64,000 nucleotides of DNA. Source: Scortum barcoo (Eukaryota > Chordata > Actinopteri > Centrarchiformes > Terapontidae). A program made the translations under genes and the position numbers. Positions within the stretch are counted from its first letter, which is position 1. Every line of letters begins with the position of its first letter. Shown here piece by piece: positions 11,278 through 23,600 of the stretch. The stretch spans positions 20,617,803 to 20,681,802 of the forward strand of contig CM041534.1 of the NCBI GenBank assembly GCA_023238725.1, read 5' to 3'. Under the pieces are notes generated by a model. The model saw nothing but the letters and a program-made list of their open reading frames with translations. It searched no databases and had not been told where the DNA came from.

Positions 11278-13369
11278 TTAATTTATCTTCAGTTCGAAGT
11301 CGCCCCTCTGTCTGAGCAGGCTATGGAAGACCTTCTCAGGATACAGGAAGAAGTTTCTGTTCCTCTCCAGGTCCTGAGCGTTCATAATCCGGGTCACCAG
11401 AGCTTGTTGGATGGCTGGAGACTCACAGGGGTGGTGCTGCACGCCGTGACTCACATTCCTCCACGGCTCGATTACTAACAGCCCCGAGGTGCCGACTTCG
11501 TCATTGCTGCTGAATCCAGAAGAGTTGCTGAGTGTCTTTAAGTTTACCGTACCCGCAGTGGTTTTGTTAAGTCCAAAGTGTTCTCTGGATCCATTTGTTT
11601 TACAACTTCTGCTAATATCAGCAGATGAATTGGGTGCGGTCGTCTCATTAAATGAATCAGTTGGCATACTCAGATTAACCAGACTAACATTACTTGAGCA
11701 GCTGATATTTGCTGTGCTAAACGTGTCAGTTTGTCTCGGCCCACTGGTCGTCCTGTTCTTGGGTTTCTCGGGTCTTGGGGCCCCGGTCTCCTTGACGTTT
11801 CTGTGTAGATAGGCTGTGTATCCCTGTACCAGGTGACGTAGCCCTGATTTATAAGAGAGTCGCAGTGACTCAACTGATCCTGCCGGCACAGAGTTCAGAC
11901 GGACCTGTGGGAACAAGAACGGTTTATGTCACGTTGCCAACTATGCAGGAAGTGTTGTGAACTGTATGCAGAGAGGTGGACGTGAGGGTGTGGAGGTCAG
12001 CGTGTACTGGGATGTCTGACTGTCATGCAGGAGTTTGAACATGTATTTGAACATGTATTTTTTATTAAAAACAAAACAAAAATGAGTGTATTATCCTAAT
12101 CAAACAATGATCTTTGAGACCTGAATTACACCACTGCACTAAATGTTCATTGAATTGCAAGTAATGGTGCTGGTAGGCTTAAGATTACAAGTTTGAATAT
12201 TAAAATGATCGTGTTGAGTTAGTAGGAAGTATATTCACCCTGTAGCCAGCTCATTTTCTCTGCTTGAGGCCAAGAAATTTAATGAAGTCTGAGTTGCATT
12301 ATGGGTAATGTAAGCACAATGTAAGAGTTTGAATACATGAAATAAAGGACGGTATCTCTCCTTTTGCACTGATTTCATTAACTTTCAAACAATGATTCTC
12401 ATATAAAAATAATTTACAGATTAGATATTTATACTGTCGCAGATATAAAAACATGTATTTTAACCTCAGTTGGCATTTAAGGGTTTTTTGTCTGTCATGA
12501 CCTGATGAATTCTCATGTGTAGATGAACTGCAGCTCCTGCCAGCCACTGCTGCATGGACACTGAGCTCATCCTCTTCTTCGTGGTCATCCTCTCGTAGTG
12601 GTCAATCAGCTCCAGTTTCAGCCAGTTGTCGTAGAGCTCGGTCGTCTCAGCCATCTTCTCCTGGTCGTTAGCGATGCCAGGGATCAGGCCGAGGTAGCTG
12701 TGGATGATCCAGCCGATCCTTGAAGAACTGCTGATGCCAAAAATCCTCTTAGCTCGGGGTCTCTCGGTTGACAGGTCCGCCTCTGTTGATCCTTGTGCTC
12801 GGACCTAGTGGGATGACAGGAAATCTGCAGTTTTGAATTTTACTTCTGTTTTGGCACCATGCTTTGTGGTACAATGGGAAAACTCAAAAAGGTGCATCTT
12901 CTGGGGACATTGAACATCTGCACCAACTTTCATTTACTAATCCATCCAATAATTGTTAGCATATTTCACTAAAATAAATGTCGACCTCACGTTGTAGGAT
13001 CATCAGGCTATAATGCCATACAAACAGTAGACAGAACCAGAAAGTTTTACCCACTTGTTGGGCAACCTGATCAAAAAGCATGGAAAGAGCCAGAGCGACG
13101 ACCCCAACTCCTCCATATTTGATCCTCCTGCTGCCGCCCAGCTCTCCAGTCAAGCTGAGCCTGAACGCAATCCGCTGCTCCCTGCTCATACCCCGCTGCA
13201 GGAAGGCATGCTGATGCTGCAGCGCCGCCGAGGAGTCCAGCGAGAGGAAGGTGGTGAGGACGGGATCCAAGGAGATGTCAGGGATGATGCTTGCGTCTCG
13301 GGCCACCAAGAACAGCTCCTGGACGGTGGCCGGAGAGGGAAGACACAAACTGCGACCCATCAGGATCAT
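11278..13369 (-). CDS. unrecognised conserved-looking protein, 414 residues, three exons
   Basis: Exons at 13055-13369 (ATG 13369, good context ACAGCC), 12502-12804 and 11278-11904 join in phase 0 to give an uninterrupted 414-residue protein. Donors are CAA|GTGGGT and CAG|GTCATG (weak); acceptors are CACTAG and CCCACAG. I do not recognise the family. The first two exons look folded, with a hydrophobic stretch YGGVGVVALALSMLFDQV and a helical, charged TTELYDNWLKLELIDHYERM. The last exon changes character: after about residue 245 it is rich in Ser, Thr and Asn and carries ten N-x-S/T sequons (NRT, NIS, NVS, NLS, NET, NSS, NGS, NKT, NSS, NVS), then ends in a folded-looking segment finishing GDFELKIN. 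No clear signal peptide is seen, so glycosylation is uncertain. An upstream untranslated exon is possible. It is one of the few genes here with no frame break. Confidence 0.7.
11922..11987 (+). repeat. short repeat, copy 1 of a 65-bp pair
   Basis: The block TATGCAGGAAGTGTTGTG with flanking TGTCAC, TGCCAA and TGCAGAGAGG recurs at 14834-14900 in the same order and orientation. Copy 1 begins a few bases beyond the splice acceptor of the unrecognised gene's last exon. Confidence 0.6.
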
Positions 13370-15379
13370 GGCTGTCCGTCTAGACAGTGTGCATGCAACA
13401 GGGCGGCTTGTTATCTGTGTTTACTGAACTGTCTGTGTGTTTATTTGCCCCAGTCTGTCGCGGTTTTATCAGCATGACAGGTACAATACAAATGCACAAC
13501 CCATGTGAAACATGGTTTATTCACACACATACAACAGTTAAAGGAATATCAACCTTATTTTCCTGCAGGAGCAAAGTGGTAACAGTTATTTTGCAAACTG
13601 TTGTCTTATTTCTGTGTTTGATCATTTCTTGTGTCCAAGGTGAAAAGACTGAGACTGAGACTACTCATGGTGTTGTGCATTTCTGGTGCTCATTTTGGTA
13701 TCAGTTTGTGTTTTATCATTCACTTCTGCCTGCTCAGACCTCCTCTTATCACAAACATAAGGCCATTTTGACAACTTTAAATAGGAACTTAACAGGAGGC
13801 TGAAGAGGAATTATTCAATACCTTCTCTGCTTTAAAGCCTCAAGTCTGTTTGTGCTCTTTTGCACCTGTGACCACACCTAAAGCTTAATTTATGCTTTCC
13901 TCTTCCATGTGGGCGTTACACCCAGGCTGTGAGTGTGAACAAACATGTGGACACCTCTCCTTCTGCAAACATCGGATTTGGTGTAAACAGAACAGCACGT
14001 GGATCCATTTCTTGAACAATATTCAGGCCTCAACATTGATGTCATGAGGCACAGACACACCTTAGAGCACAGTTAAACAAGAGTCTACAGTTAAACAAAC
14101 GGAGGTCAGAAAAAGAGACACTTCTTGTTCATTGTTGTTGTATTAAGTTTTAGACCACGTGATTTGATGTCTTTAAGAGTGAAGAGTGAAATGAGCCCTT
14201 TACAGAGGCTTATCTCTGTCACACGTTTTCTTTCCCACTCATTCATTTTGATAAAGGGGTTTTATCTCTCCTGACAAAGGTCGAAAATGCAGGATTTATC
14301 TGGAATGTAACTCAATAGCATAAAATGTGAAAAATGTCATGTGAATCCATATTTCAGATGTGCAACAGTGTTCATAGTGGTGTTTTGTCAGCTCAGGAAA
14401 AGAATAAAAAATCATTATTGAAATAAATATCACTGCTACAGAATAATATAATAACCATCTGTTCCACATTCAGTGTAGCTGGTAAATAAAACTAAAATCA
14501 CTGTACATTTATAATCAGATTGGCATTTCAACTCAGACACAACCTCTGAACATTAACCTTTATGTCAATAAGTGAGCAGTCAGCTCTGTGAGCAACTCAT
14601 TTACTGTGTTGGCCTCAAGTAAACTTCATGTTCAGTGACTCTGAATGGAGTTAGAGTCAAATAATGTTCAGAAATAACTTCAGTTTGAACAGTCCAATAT
14701 AATAGAGTGGAAATATCCATTGTGGAGGAAAAATATAGATCCTTTACTTAAGCAGCTATATTAATACCACACTGTAGAACTACTCTGAGTATAAACAGAA
14801 AAATGTATTTTTACAGTACAAACAAAGGTCAAGCAGTTAATGTCACAGTGCCAAATATGCAGGAAGTGTTGTGTGCTGTGTGCAGAGAGGAGGGAAGTGA
14901 GCTTTAAATATATGTAAAAGTACTTCCAGTAGTAAAATGTTGCCTGTTGCAATATTCTCTCTTCCCACATTATATTATTATTCTTCATGCATTAATGTAA
15001 AATCAGGATTTTACTGTTGGGGTTGAGGTAGAGAAAAGTGATATAAAGTTTATTATTATTATTATATAAAAGCATTAATGACAAAAAATAAATTAAATTA
15101 AATCAAAGCTATGTGCAATTCAAGTAATATTAAAAGTTGTAAACAAAACCAACATTGCAAATAAATAAATACTGAAATGCTGAATGAGTATGTAAATTAC
15201 CAATCAATCGATGACAAATAATAATAACAATAATAAAAATACAATATGTATTCAGCAGAATTTATACATGAAAAGCTTTATAATATGAGTCGAATAGTGT
15301 TATTAGGGACAGTTAGAGTTAATAGATTATAGATTATTGATTGTAGCTCAAAACATGTCCATTTTTCCCCAACGCGATC
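13370..15379. other. intergenic DNA between the unrecognised gene and rabgef1
   Basis: No coding exon is supported. The stretch holds the second copy of the 65-bp repeat (14834-14900) and AT-rich simple sequence (about 15040-15260). The translations that can be made are not conserved-looking. An untranslated 5' exon of the minus-strand gene could be hidden here. Confidence 0.4.
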
Positions 15380-15860
15380 ATGTGACCTTCGTTTTCCGGT
15401 TTTTTTCGCGACGTCACTCACCAATCCTTTAAAATCAGTCCCCGTGTGCGGAAGTAAACAAGCTCCTGACTTGAACCTTGTTTACTGTTAAATAAACAAA
15501 TAAACAACATGAATGTGAGTCAGCTGGTCCGAACAACAACTCTAAACACCCTCTGACCTCACGAGAAGAAGAAATAACACCTCTGAGGTCTGTCAGCGAC
15601 ACAACTTCCGTCTTGTTGTCATGGAGACGTCATTGTCCTGACCACCTCCCCCCACCCTTCTCCACCCCTCCCGCGTGGCTCGCAGGCTCGGAGACCAGCA
15701 GGGACCGGGACGAGGTCTGATCCCGATCCGGATTCCGGACCCGACAGGACAGACAAGGTGAGTCCGCCAGGTGAGGTGACGTCAGACGTCCGCGAGCCTC
15801 TCACCCGTCTGACCGGCTCACCTGTCAAACAGTGACACACCTGCAGGCGGCCATCAGAGG
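15380..15860 (+). promoter_or_regulatory. rabgef1: rabgef1 CpG-rich promoter and untranslated exon 1
   Basis: This GC- and CpG-rich block contrasts sharply with its flanks. It contains a CRE-like CGACGTCACTC (about 15409), a CCAAT-type ACCAATCC, and an RFX X-box-like GTTGTCATGGAGAC (15615-15628). A strong donor CAAG|GTGAGT ends an untranslated first exon at 15757. The coding ATG lies in the next exon, 1.9 kb downstream. Divergent transcription toward the minus-strand gene is possible but not shown. Confidence 0.6.
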
Positions 15861-16589
15861 CGAATAAAGAGGTGATGGAGGACGGTGTGAGGGCCGGGAG
15901 TCTGCAGACCGAGCAGCAGGACCAATAACATCATGTCAGTCATTCTGCTGCTGTCAGGAAGTAACTGAGTACTTTTACTCCACTACTGCACACGTCTGAG
16001 GTACTGTAACTTCACGTGATCTCAGAGGGAGATAGTGTTAATGTTATTATTATTGCGTTTGTCTCACACCTTTATTTACTTTACAAAGAATCAGTCAATT
16101 AATGGAGAAAACACTCTGAAAACCAGTCTGAGCTGCAGGGATCAATAAAAGGTTTATTAAGTGTTAATATCATGTCAAACATTATGCTGTGGTCCAAGAG
16201 GTAACTGAGTATTTTTACACCACTACCGCACACATTTGAGGTACTTTCTGACTTAACTGTCAGCTTTATTTGTTTGAAAAGTGCTTTATTTAGATTAAAG
16301 ATATAGTAAAAATATATTATAAGTCAGAGAGAGGCTTATTGATTTGAGTTTAATTTATAATTATTAATAAGATGCTGGAAAAACTTGCACCTTGAAAATC
16401 CTTAAAAACTTATTGAACTTGACTTTTAGAAAGGTGTAGAAACCCTGATTAATACATGAGTTATATATAATAGTACAGCAGTCACAGGGGACATTTATCT
16501 GCATTCAGCAACCTTAATACTTTTCCTGATTTTCCTGTCTGGTATTTTTACTTTTCAAGGACGTTAATTCTTCCTCCAACAGTGTTTTG

Positions 16590-16700
16590 GCTTTGACAGT
16601 CACCAGATCTCAACCAAACTGAACATCTGTGAGATATTTTGGTGCCACATTGAACAGAAAATGAGGAAATATCTTTTTGTAAGAACCTTGTTTAACCTTT
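16590..16700 (+). mobile_element. Tc1/mariner transposase remnant
   Basis: In one frame the text reads SPDLNQTEHL, a stop, then DILVP. This matches the SPDLNPIEHLWDIL-type motif around the third catalytic acidic region of Tc1-like transposases. It lies in rabgef1 intron 1 and is inactive. Confidence 0.65.
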
Positions 16701-17629
16701 CAGTGGAGTTTCAGAGACTTGACAAGAAGCACTGAAGCTGATCTGGAGGTTTCAGATCCTCTTCTAGCAGGCTGGATGGGCTACGAGGAAAAACAGGCCT
16801 TAGACCTGAATCAGGTTTCACAAACAAGGAACAGTTAACACATTGAGAGAAAATAAGAAAGTTTGTGCAGGAATGTGCAAAATATTGTATTGAAAATGTG
16901 CACAAAGTTCACAGTAAAAATATGTGATAATAATCCAGGACATGATTATGCATGACCGTATCGCATTGAGTCAGATGCAGAGACTGTATATAATGTAATG
17001 TTGATAGTACGATTCATATGTGGTCATCTAATGAGGTCTGATAAAGGGGCCCAATGGCCTTAAATAAGGGATTGTCTTGGCCTCTCTGCGGCAGCGAAAA
17101 CATTTGATATGATGAGCGTGTTAGCAAACAGCTGTTTATTTACACATCCAGCTGTTATGGAGCAACATTAATGTTCATTTACAGTCGAGTTTCTGTCCAA
17201 TATTCACTCTCTTTAGCTCCTGTTCTTTGGTCTCTACCACCTCCTGAGGAAAATATTTGTCTGTTTAGGTCGTACATGTCGATTTTTATAGCCAGTTCTC
17301 TGAAAACAGACATCCACTGCAGCCAAAAACAACTACCGAAGGTGGTCATAGTGAATCAAAACAGTAAAGTTGTGGCCAGTCAGGTAAACAATGACTGAAA
17401 CTCACTTTAATACTTTTATTGACATGTTTGAAACAAATTTGATGTCCAGCAGACATATTAACAGTCAGCACTTAGTAGCTCATTGACTTGATATAATAAG
17501 TGTGAGATTTGTATTTCAGTGCATTTAAACTGTAATAACTTAAAAAATATAATGCTGTGCCAGCAGCAGGACAAACAAACACTCTAATAAACAAGGTGAT
17601 GAATTTTTCACTCCAGGTTGTCGGGCATC

Positions 17630-20600
17630 ATGAGTCAGAGGACGGAGCGACGGGGGATACATGTGGACCAGTCGGACCTGCTGTGCAAAAAGGGATGCGG
17701 TTACTATGGCAAACGCAGCATGGCAGGGCCTGTGCTCCAAGTGCTGGCGGGAGGAGTACCAGCGGGTGCGGCAGAAACAGATCCAGGATGACTGGGCCTT
17801 GGCAGAGAAGTAAGACCTTCTGCTGCGTCCTTACCAACACCTTCACAGGCTGGGGTGAAAAAAAAAATTAATCCCAGCTGGCCTTGCAGTATTCTGCAGT
17901 ATTTTGCAGGGTAGTGTTGTTATAATGATGCCAAAATTAAAAACTAATAAGTGAGGCTTGTTATGTCAGTCCTCATAATTAAAATCTTGCACTGATTGCT
18001 GGCACCGGCTCTGTAACGTGGCTCCAGGTTGCAGCGAGAGGAGGAGGCGGCGTACGCCAGCAGTCATGGAGCGCAGTCCCTTCCCCAGTCTGCAGCACTG
18101 CAGCAGCACCCGGGCCTCCATGTCTCCATGGGACCCTTCTCCAAGTTTGAGGAGAAGAAGACCAACGAGAAGACGCGGAAAGTGACCACCGTGAAGAAGT
18201 TCTTCAGCCCTTCATCGCGCACAGCTCCCAAGAAAGGTAAAACATTGAGAGCACCGTAAACTGTACAAACATACAGTCTGTTGTTCTCTCTGGCTTCACT
18301 CGCCCCTCTTTTTAATCATTAAGATAACAACCATCAAACAGAACTGATCATTAAGCTCCGTAAAACATACATTTTTTAAACATATGTGAATTAATCTTTA
18401 ATATAGTTGACGTCATTCATAAACCAACCTCTGTATGTAAATATATAAAAGTTAAAATATGCAAATGGTTTGAAGAAAATCCACTTTTTAAAAAATGAGT
18501 TTTGATTCTACGTAATCGCTTAAACAATGTCTTTGTTTGGTTAGATATCTAATCATTAGCTTGGCTTGCTGTATGGTGAATGTATGAAATTATTCTTCCG
18601 CACAATTTCAGAATGGTGAATCGGAAGCAGAGGGAAACAGCGAGCCTCACTTTATTCAAGTTTAAGAATACACCTACGAACACCTCTAAAGCTGTTCCTA
18701 ACTAATTATATCAGTCTTGTTGGCTTCCTGGTTGGCTTTGCTCCACGTAGATAATAGTGGAGGAGGAAGGAGAAGGGAAGCCAAACGTATAACTTTCTAA
18801 ATGTTGTTGTTTCTCGTCAGAAACCCAAGAGGGCAAGACTACCAGTCCGTCCATCAGCCGCCACGCCAGCTTCGACACAGACCAAGTGTCCAAGGACTTT
18901 GTGGACTTCTTGAAAAACCTGCAGAAGCCCGGCCGGGAGATCCACAAGCAGTGCAGAGCCTTCATCGTGAACATGTCGAGCAAGAAGGTCTGATTTGACA
19001 TAGTTAGTGGCACAATGACAGTCTTTAAAATAATAAGTGTTTTAATGATCAGGACGTTGGTTTGACTGTCTAACGTCTCATCCTGTCAGGACCTGAGTGC
19101 TGACGAGCTGTCGGAGTGCGTTCAGGATTTCTACCAGAACATGGCCGACCGCTTGATGAGTCACTTCAAAGGTCAGTTTGGAGAAAGCTCAGCAGTCGTT
19201 TCCTCCTCCAAATAAATCTTGAGTGTGTAGCACAAGCAGGATCATTTCAGTTTGGCTCTTTTTAATGACACGGTTTGAACTAATGTGGTCTGATGGTTCT
19301 TTGTCCAGGCTCTTCAGAGTCTGTGGAGCAGGTGATGGACCAGGTGGAAAAGTACATAATGACTCGTCTGTATAAGAGCGTCTTCTGTCCGGAAACCACC
19401 GACGATGAGAAGAAGGATCTGGCCACCCAGAAGAGGATCAGGTGGGCCTCCGAAGTGATGTTTTCATGACACACTCAACAAAAATATAAAATTTTTGCTT
19501 CCATCTTCACGAGTTGAATTAAAACATATGAGGCTATTTTTCCATGCACACAAAAAGCTTATTTCTCCCAAATGTTGTACACAAATTTGTTTTAATTTCG
19601 TTCTTCTTATTGAAAATTTCTCTTTTGCCAAAATAATCCCTTCACCGACTAGTGTAGCATGTCGAGATGTCGATTAAACAGCACGATTTTTCAGGTGATC
19701 AGGTGTGAATAGAAAAAGTCTTTTATTTCAACTCATGATAAGTTAATATAAAAATATAAAAGAGTTTATATTTTTGTTTAATGTAATAAAAATAACAATG
19801 AATATTGGGAGTAATTACCAGAGGTGGACACAAACTGTGTGAAGGGATTTCTGAAGAACTGATTAACTCGAGAGTGGAGAGGTTTCAGGAGACCAGGATG
19901 TTTTACGCAAACGGCATTTATTAAAGCTCGATCAATGAAGAAAAACAGAGATTAAGCCACACAAGTTTGCACAGTGTAGTCCTGCCTCAGTTCTGAATAA
20001 TGTCCTGAAAAATAAGACTCTTTTAATCCTGTTGTTTTGGGGATACAAAGACTTAGTGACGCCACAGTATCTGTTGAAGTGTCCGATTCCTCTACCTGAC
20101 CTTCAGCAACTGTGAGGCGGATTCTTCTTGTCTGAGCAGCTGCAGTCAGCACAGAAGTCATCTTTGGAGACGAAGAGTTGAACTGCAGCTCTGTGAAGAT
20201 ACAGATTCCTCTGATCTGATAGCCACAACTGGACTTAACAGACTTGAGGACGCCTTGGAGACCACTGTGTCAGATTAGTGAAAAACAGAGTAGTGAAAGA
20301 AGGAATATTTCTTCACAGATTTAAATAAATTACATTTAGTTTTATATTCAAGATTCAAGATTTTATTCGTCATCTGTACAACAATTACGTGGAGCAGTCG
20401 TTGGCAATGAAACTCTTTAAGCCACAGACTCCCTCTAATGATGCTCAAAAATATGAAGAAAGAAAATCAAAAGTAAAAAGGACTAAAAGTTCAAGATATA
20501 GGATATATGTGGAGCAGGAAATATAGGATAGTTATAGGATAAAGGATAGTTCTATATATAGAATATGGTAATTAAGATACAATTATACAAATAATAAACT

Positions 20601-23600
20601 ATATATATATATATATATAATACTGTTGAGGCAGATGTGCAGAAATGATAAAATGGAGGTAGAAACAGTAGTAATAAATATAAACAGAGACTTAAAGAAT
20701 TTAAAAAGAGGAGAGTTTGCTGGTGTTAGTGTTCTGTTTAATGTAAGCATTGGTTTTATAAAGGTCGTGTGCTTGTTATCTCAAGTCACACACTTGTCTT
20801 TAATCGTCAGCAGCATGTGAAAACGTCTGTCCGAGTCTGTTTGTACAGTCGACTACACAGCAGCCATTTTTAGCAGCGCTCTCTGTGTTTTTTTTTCCTT
20901 TGCAGCGGTTGTTGCTGTCTGCACGAGTTTGTCATCCGCGGAGGAAGTGACTGTGACAAATGTGTATGATTACATCATACACAAAAGCCTTAGGCGAACT
21001 CTGTGGACTGTGTGTGTGTTGCAGGGCCTTACACTGGGTGACCATCCAGATGCTCTGCGTGTCCATGGACGAAGAAATCCCTGAAGTCTCTGAGAATGTG
21101 GTCAAAGCAATAACAGGTCAGAGTGTGTGCACGAACCTCCAGCATGACCAATAAGTTCAACCAAATATAAAAGGCTTGAATCAGAAATGGATTTTTTTTG
21201 GTTCATGATGGTGCATCCTCATGTTGCGTTAAACGGACAGAGCACTGTTCCACTATCCGCCTACGTAGATGAAGAATTTGTTTCCAAAACAGCCGCTAAA
21301 ACAGCCCCATTTTAAACCATATTTGCATTTGCAGTAATCTTTGCAGTGTTTATTAAAGGCCAAGCAGACTGTCACCCTGAACAACTAAATTAGCTTTAAC
21401 GCTAAAGTCTCTTTCTTATCCACCTTAGATGAACATCCATCTTGTCCTGCACCTCAGCCTGTTAAACGAGCCATCCAACAAACATTAATCAGGGAAAAGT
21501 GCTGAGAACATCATTTTCCATTCGTTGCATTTGCATTCGTTTTTTTGCATTTCATTTTTCTTCCTTCTAATGAATAAAAAGGTGATGGATAAAACTAAAA
21601 TTGTATCTAAACTGTTAAAATTGGCTTTCAGGCGGTGCAGGTGATAAAGACAGACACTGTTCTGTGAATATACATTTTGTTTTACATACAACTTTATAAA
21701 TGGGAAAGCATCTTTGTTTATTGCTGCATGTGAGGCAGCAGGAAGTAAATGCAGATAAAGGAGGCAGACAGGATCAGGTCGGTGATTTGATTAGAGACTT
21801 ATAGAGTCAGGTTCAGTTCGGGTGGCTCAGCAAGCTAAAGCACAAATAAACATGACAACTATATACATCTAGAGGCGAGTGAGAGGAAAAGGGCTGGTTA
21901 GACATCTGCAGGGGCAGAGTCCAAAATTCAAAGATCGGCTGGTGGACAGGTGTAGAAAGACAATAGAGAGACAGTGTAATGGAAATTCCACCCTAACTAT
22001 TACTGTGTTTTCTTTATAAATAACCTTTATGCTATATTAGACTTACAAAGATCTAAATTCCTTTAAAAGAGAGACCTCTGACTGATAACGGTCATCATAC
22101 AACAGGGAGGCGAGCCATCTTACAAGGTTGGCTCCGACTGGATTTAAATCTTAACTACAATGTTCTGATTAACTATCTTCCTGCCAGACTCCTTTTATGC
22201 ACAAAGACGATGTAACCCTGAAATAATCTGCTAGGAGGGGCGACAAGTCCTCGCACACCCTCCCTTCTCACCACCATGCCTTTGATTGTATCGAGCGCAC
22301 ACTCGGTTGTCTGACGACAGCTCACCTTCTTGCAAGAATACATTAAAATATAAAAGACACTCTGGTCGGATCAGTTCTCTTAATTTCCAGAACAGACTAA
22401 ATATATTTTTTCCACAACAGACAGAAAGGCAGAATAAGACACTTATATCTTTCTATTAGTAGAAGGAGTCTGTTTGTCCTTCGATTAGCTCGACAGCTGT
22501 TCAGCCGATTGATTTCACACTTGGCGGGTGTGTTGCTGGGGATTAAAGAAAGTGATGAAGTTGTCTGGATCCAAGATTCAAGATTTTATTTGTCATGTGC
22601 ACAACAAAGCAGTTGGTAATGAAATTCTTGAGTCACAGCTTCCTCGAACAATACTTAAAAGATGTTGTAAAAAGTAAAAATGACTAAAAGTGCAAGATAA
22701 AGGAATATAATGTAGTATATAAAATAATATATTATGCTAAGTGGAGTATAGATAGCAATATAATATGAATAGAAATATAAAACTGTTGAGAATAAGGTGC
22801 AAATATTAATCAGGTGCAATTAAAAGGAGGTTAAACATCTTATGGCCTTGGGGATGAAGCTGTGGGATGAACCTGCGGAGGAGGAAGAGCCGTAGTCTGG
22901 CTGACTTTGTGATAAAGTCATTGTGATGAGTCCAGGTCAGGTCCTCGCTGATGTGAACCCCGAGGAACCTGAAGCTGCTGACTCTCTCCATCCCGTCGAT
23001 GTAGAAAAGGGGGGACGTGTTCCTCTCCCTGCTTCTTCCTCTAGTCCACCATCAGCTCCTTTGTTTTGCTGAGATGGAGGTTGTTGTCGAGCAGCAGCAC
23101 CAAAAGGCAAAGCACTCGGCCCACTCCGAACAGGCATTGCGGTAGTATTTTAAATTTAGAGCAGAACAAAGTGCTGAACAATGTCTCTTATTCACCCACA
23201 CACACCTCCCGCCGCTGGGGTGGAGGCAGAAAACTCAGAGACGTATCTCAGCAAGATAAAACTATCTGCATGGCTGAATACCACGAGGGGGAAGTGAGTG
23301 AGGCTACAGTTAATGTTCATTTCATTATCAGTTAATGAGCCGATTACTTTCCTGAATCATCGGTAAGTCATTGTGAAATATAAAATATTGGAAATTAAAT
23401 GAATTCCTGATATTACAAACCCAAAGATACTGAATTTTCTACCACAGAGGACCAACAAAACCAGTAAATATACAAGACACCTTGAATCAATTATCAAAAT
23501 AGTTGCAGATTGATTTTCTCTCAGTCAGTAAATAGATTAATCGCCATTTTGTTTAAGCTCTAGCGGTGATTAAAATAATTGTTTTTGGCCTTTCTAGATA

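Noticed and set aside
11489..11812. 107-codon plus-strand frame
   Set aside because: It is a shadow of the minus-strand last exon of the unrecognised gene.
22806..23137. Short frames in rabgef1 intron 7 as a host gene
   Set aside because: They are LINE ORF debris with stops and shifts.
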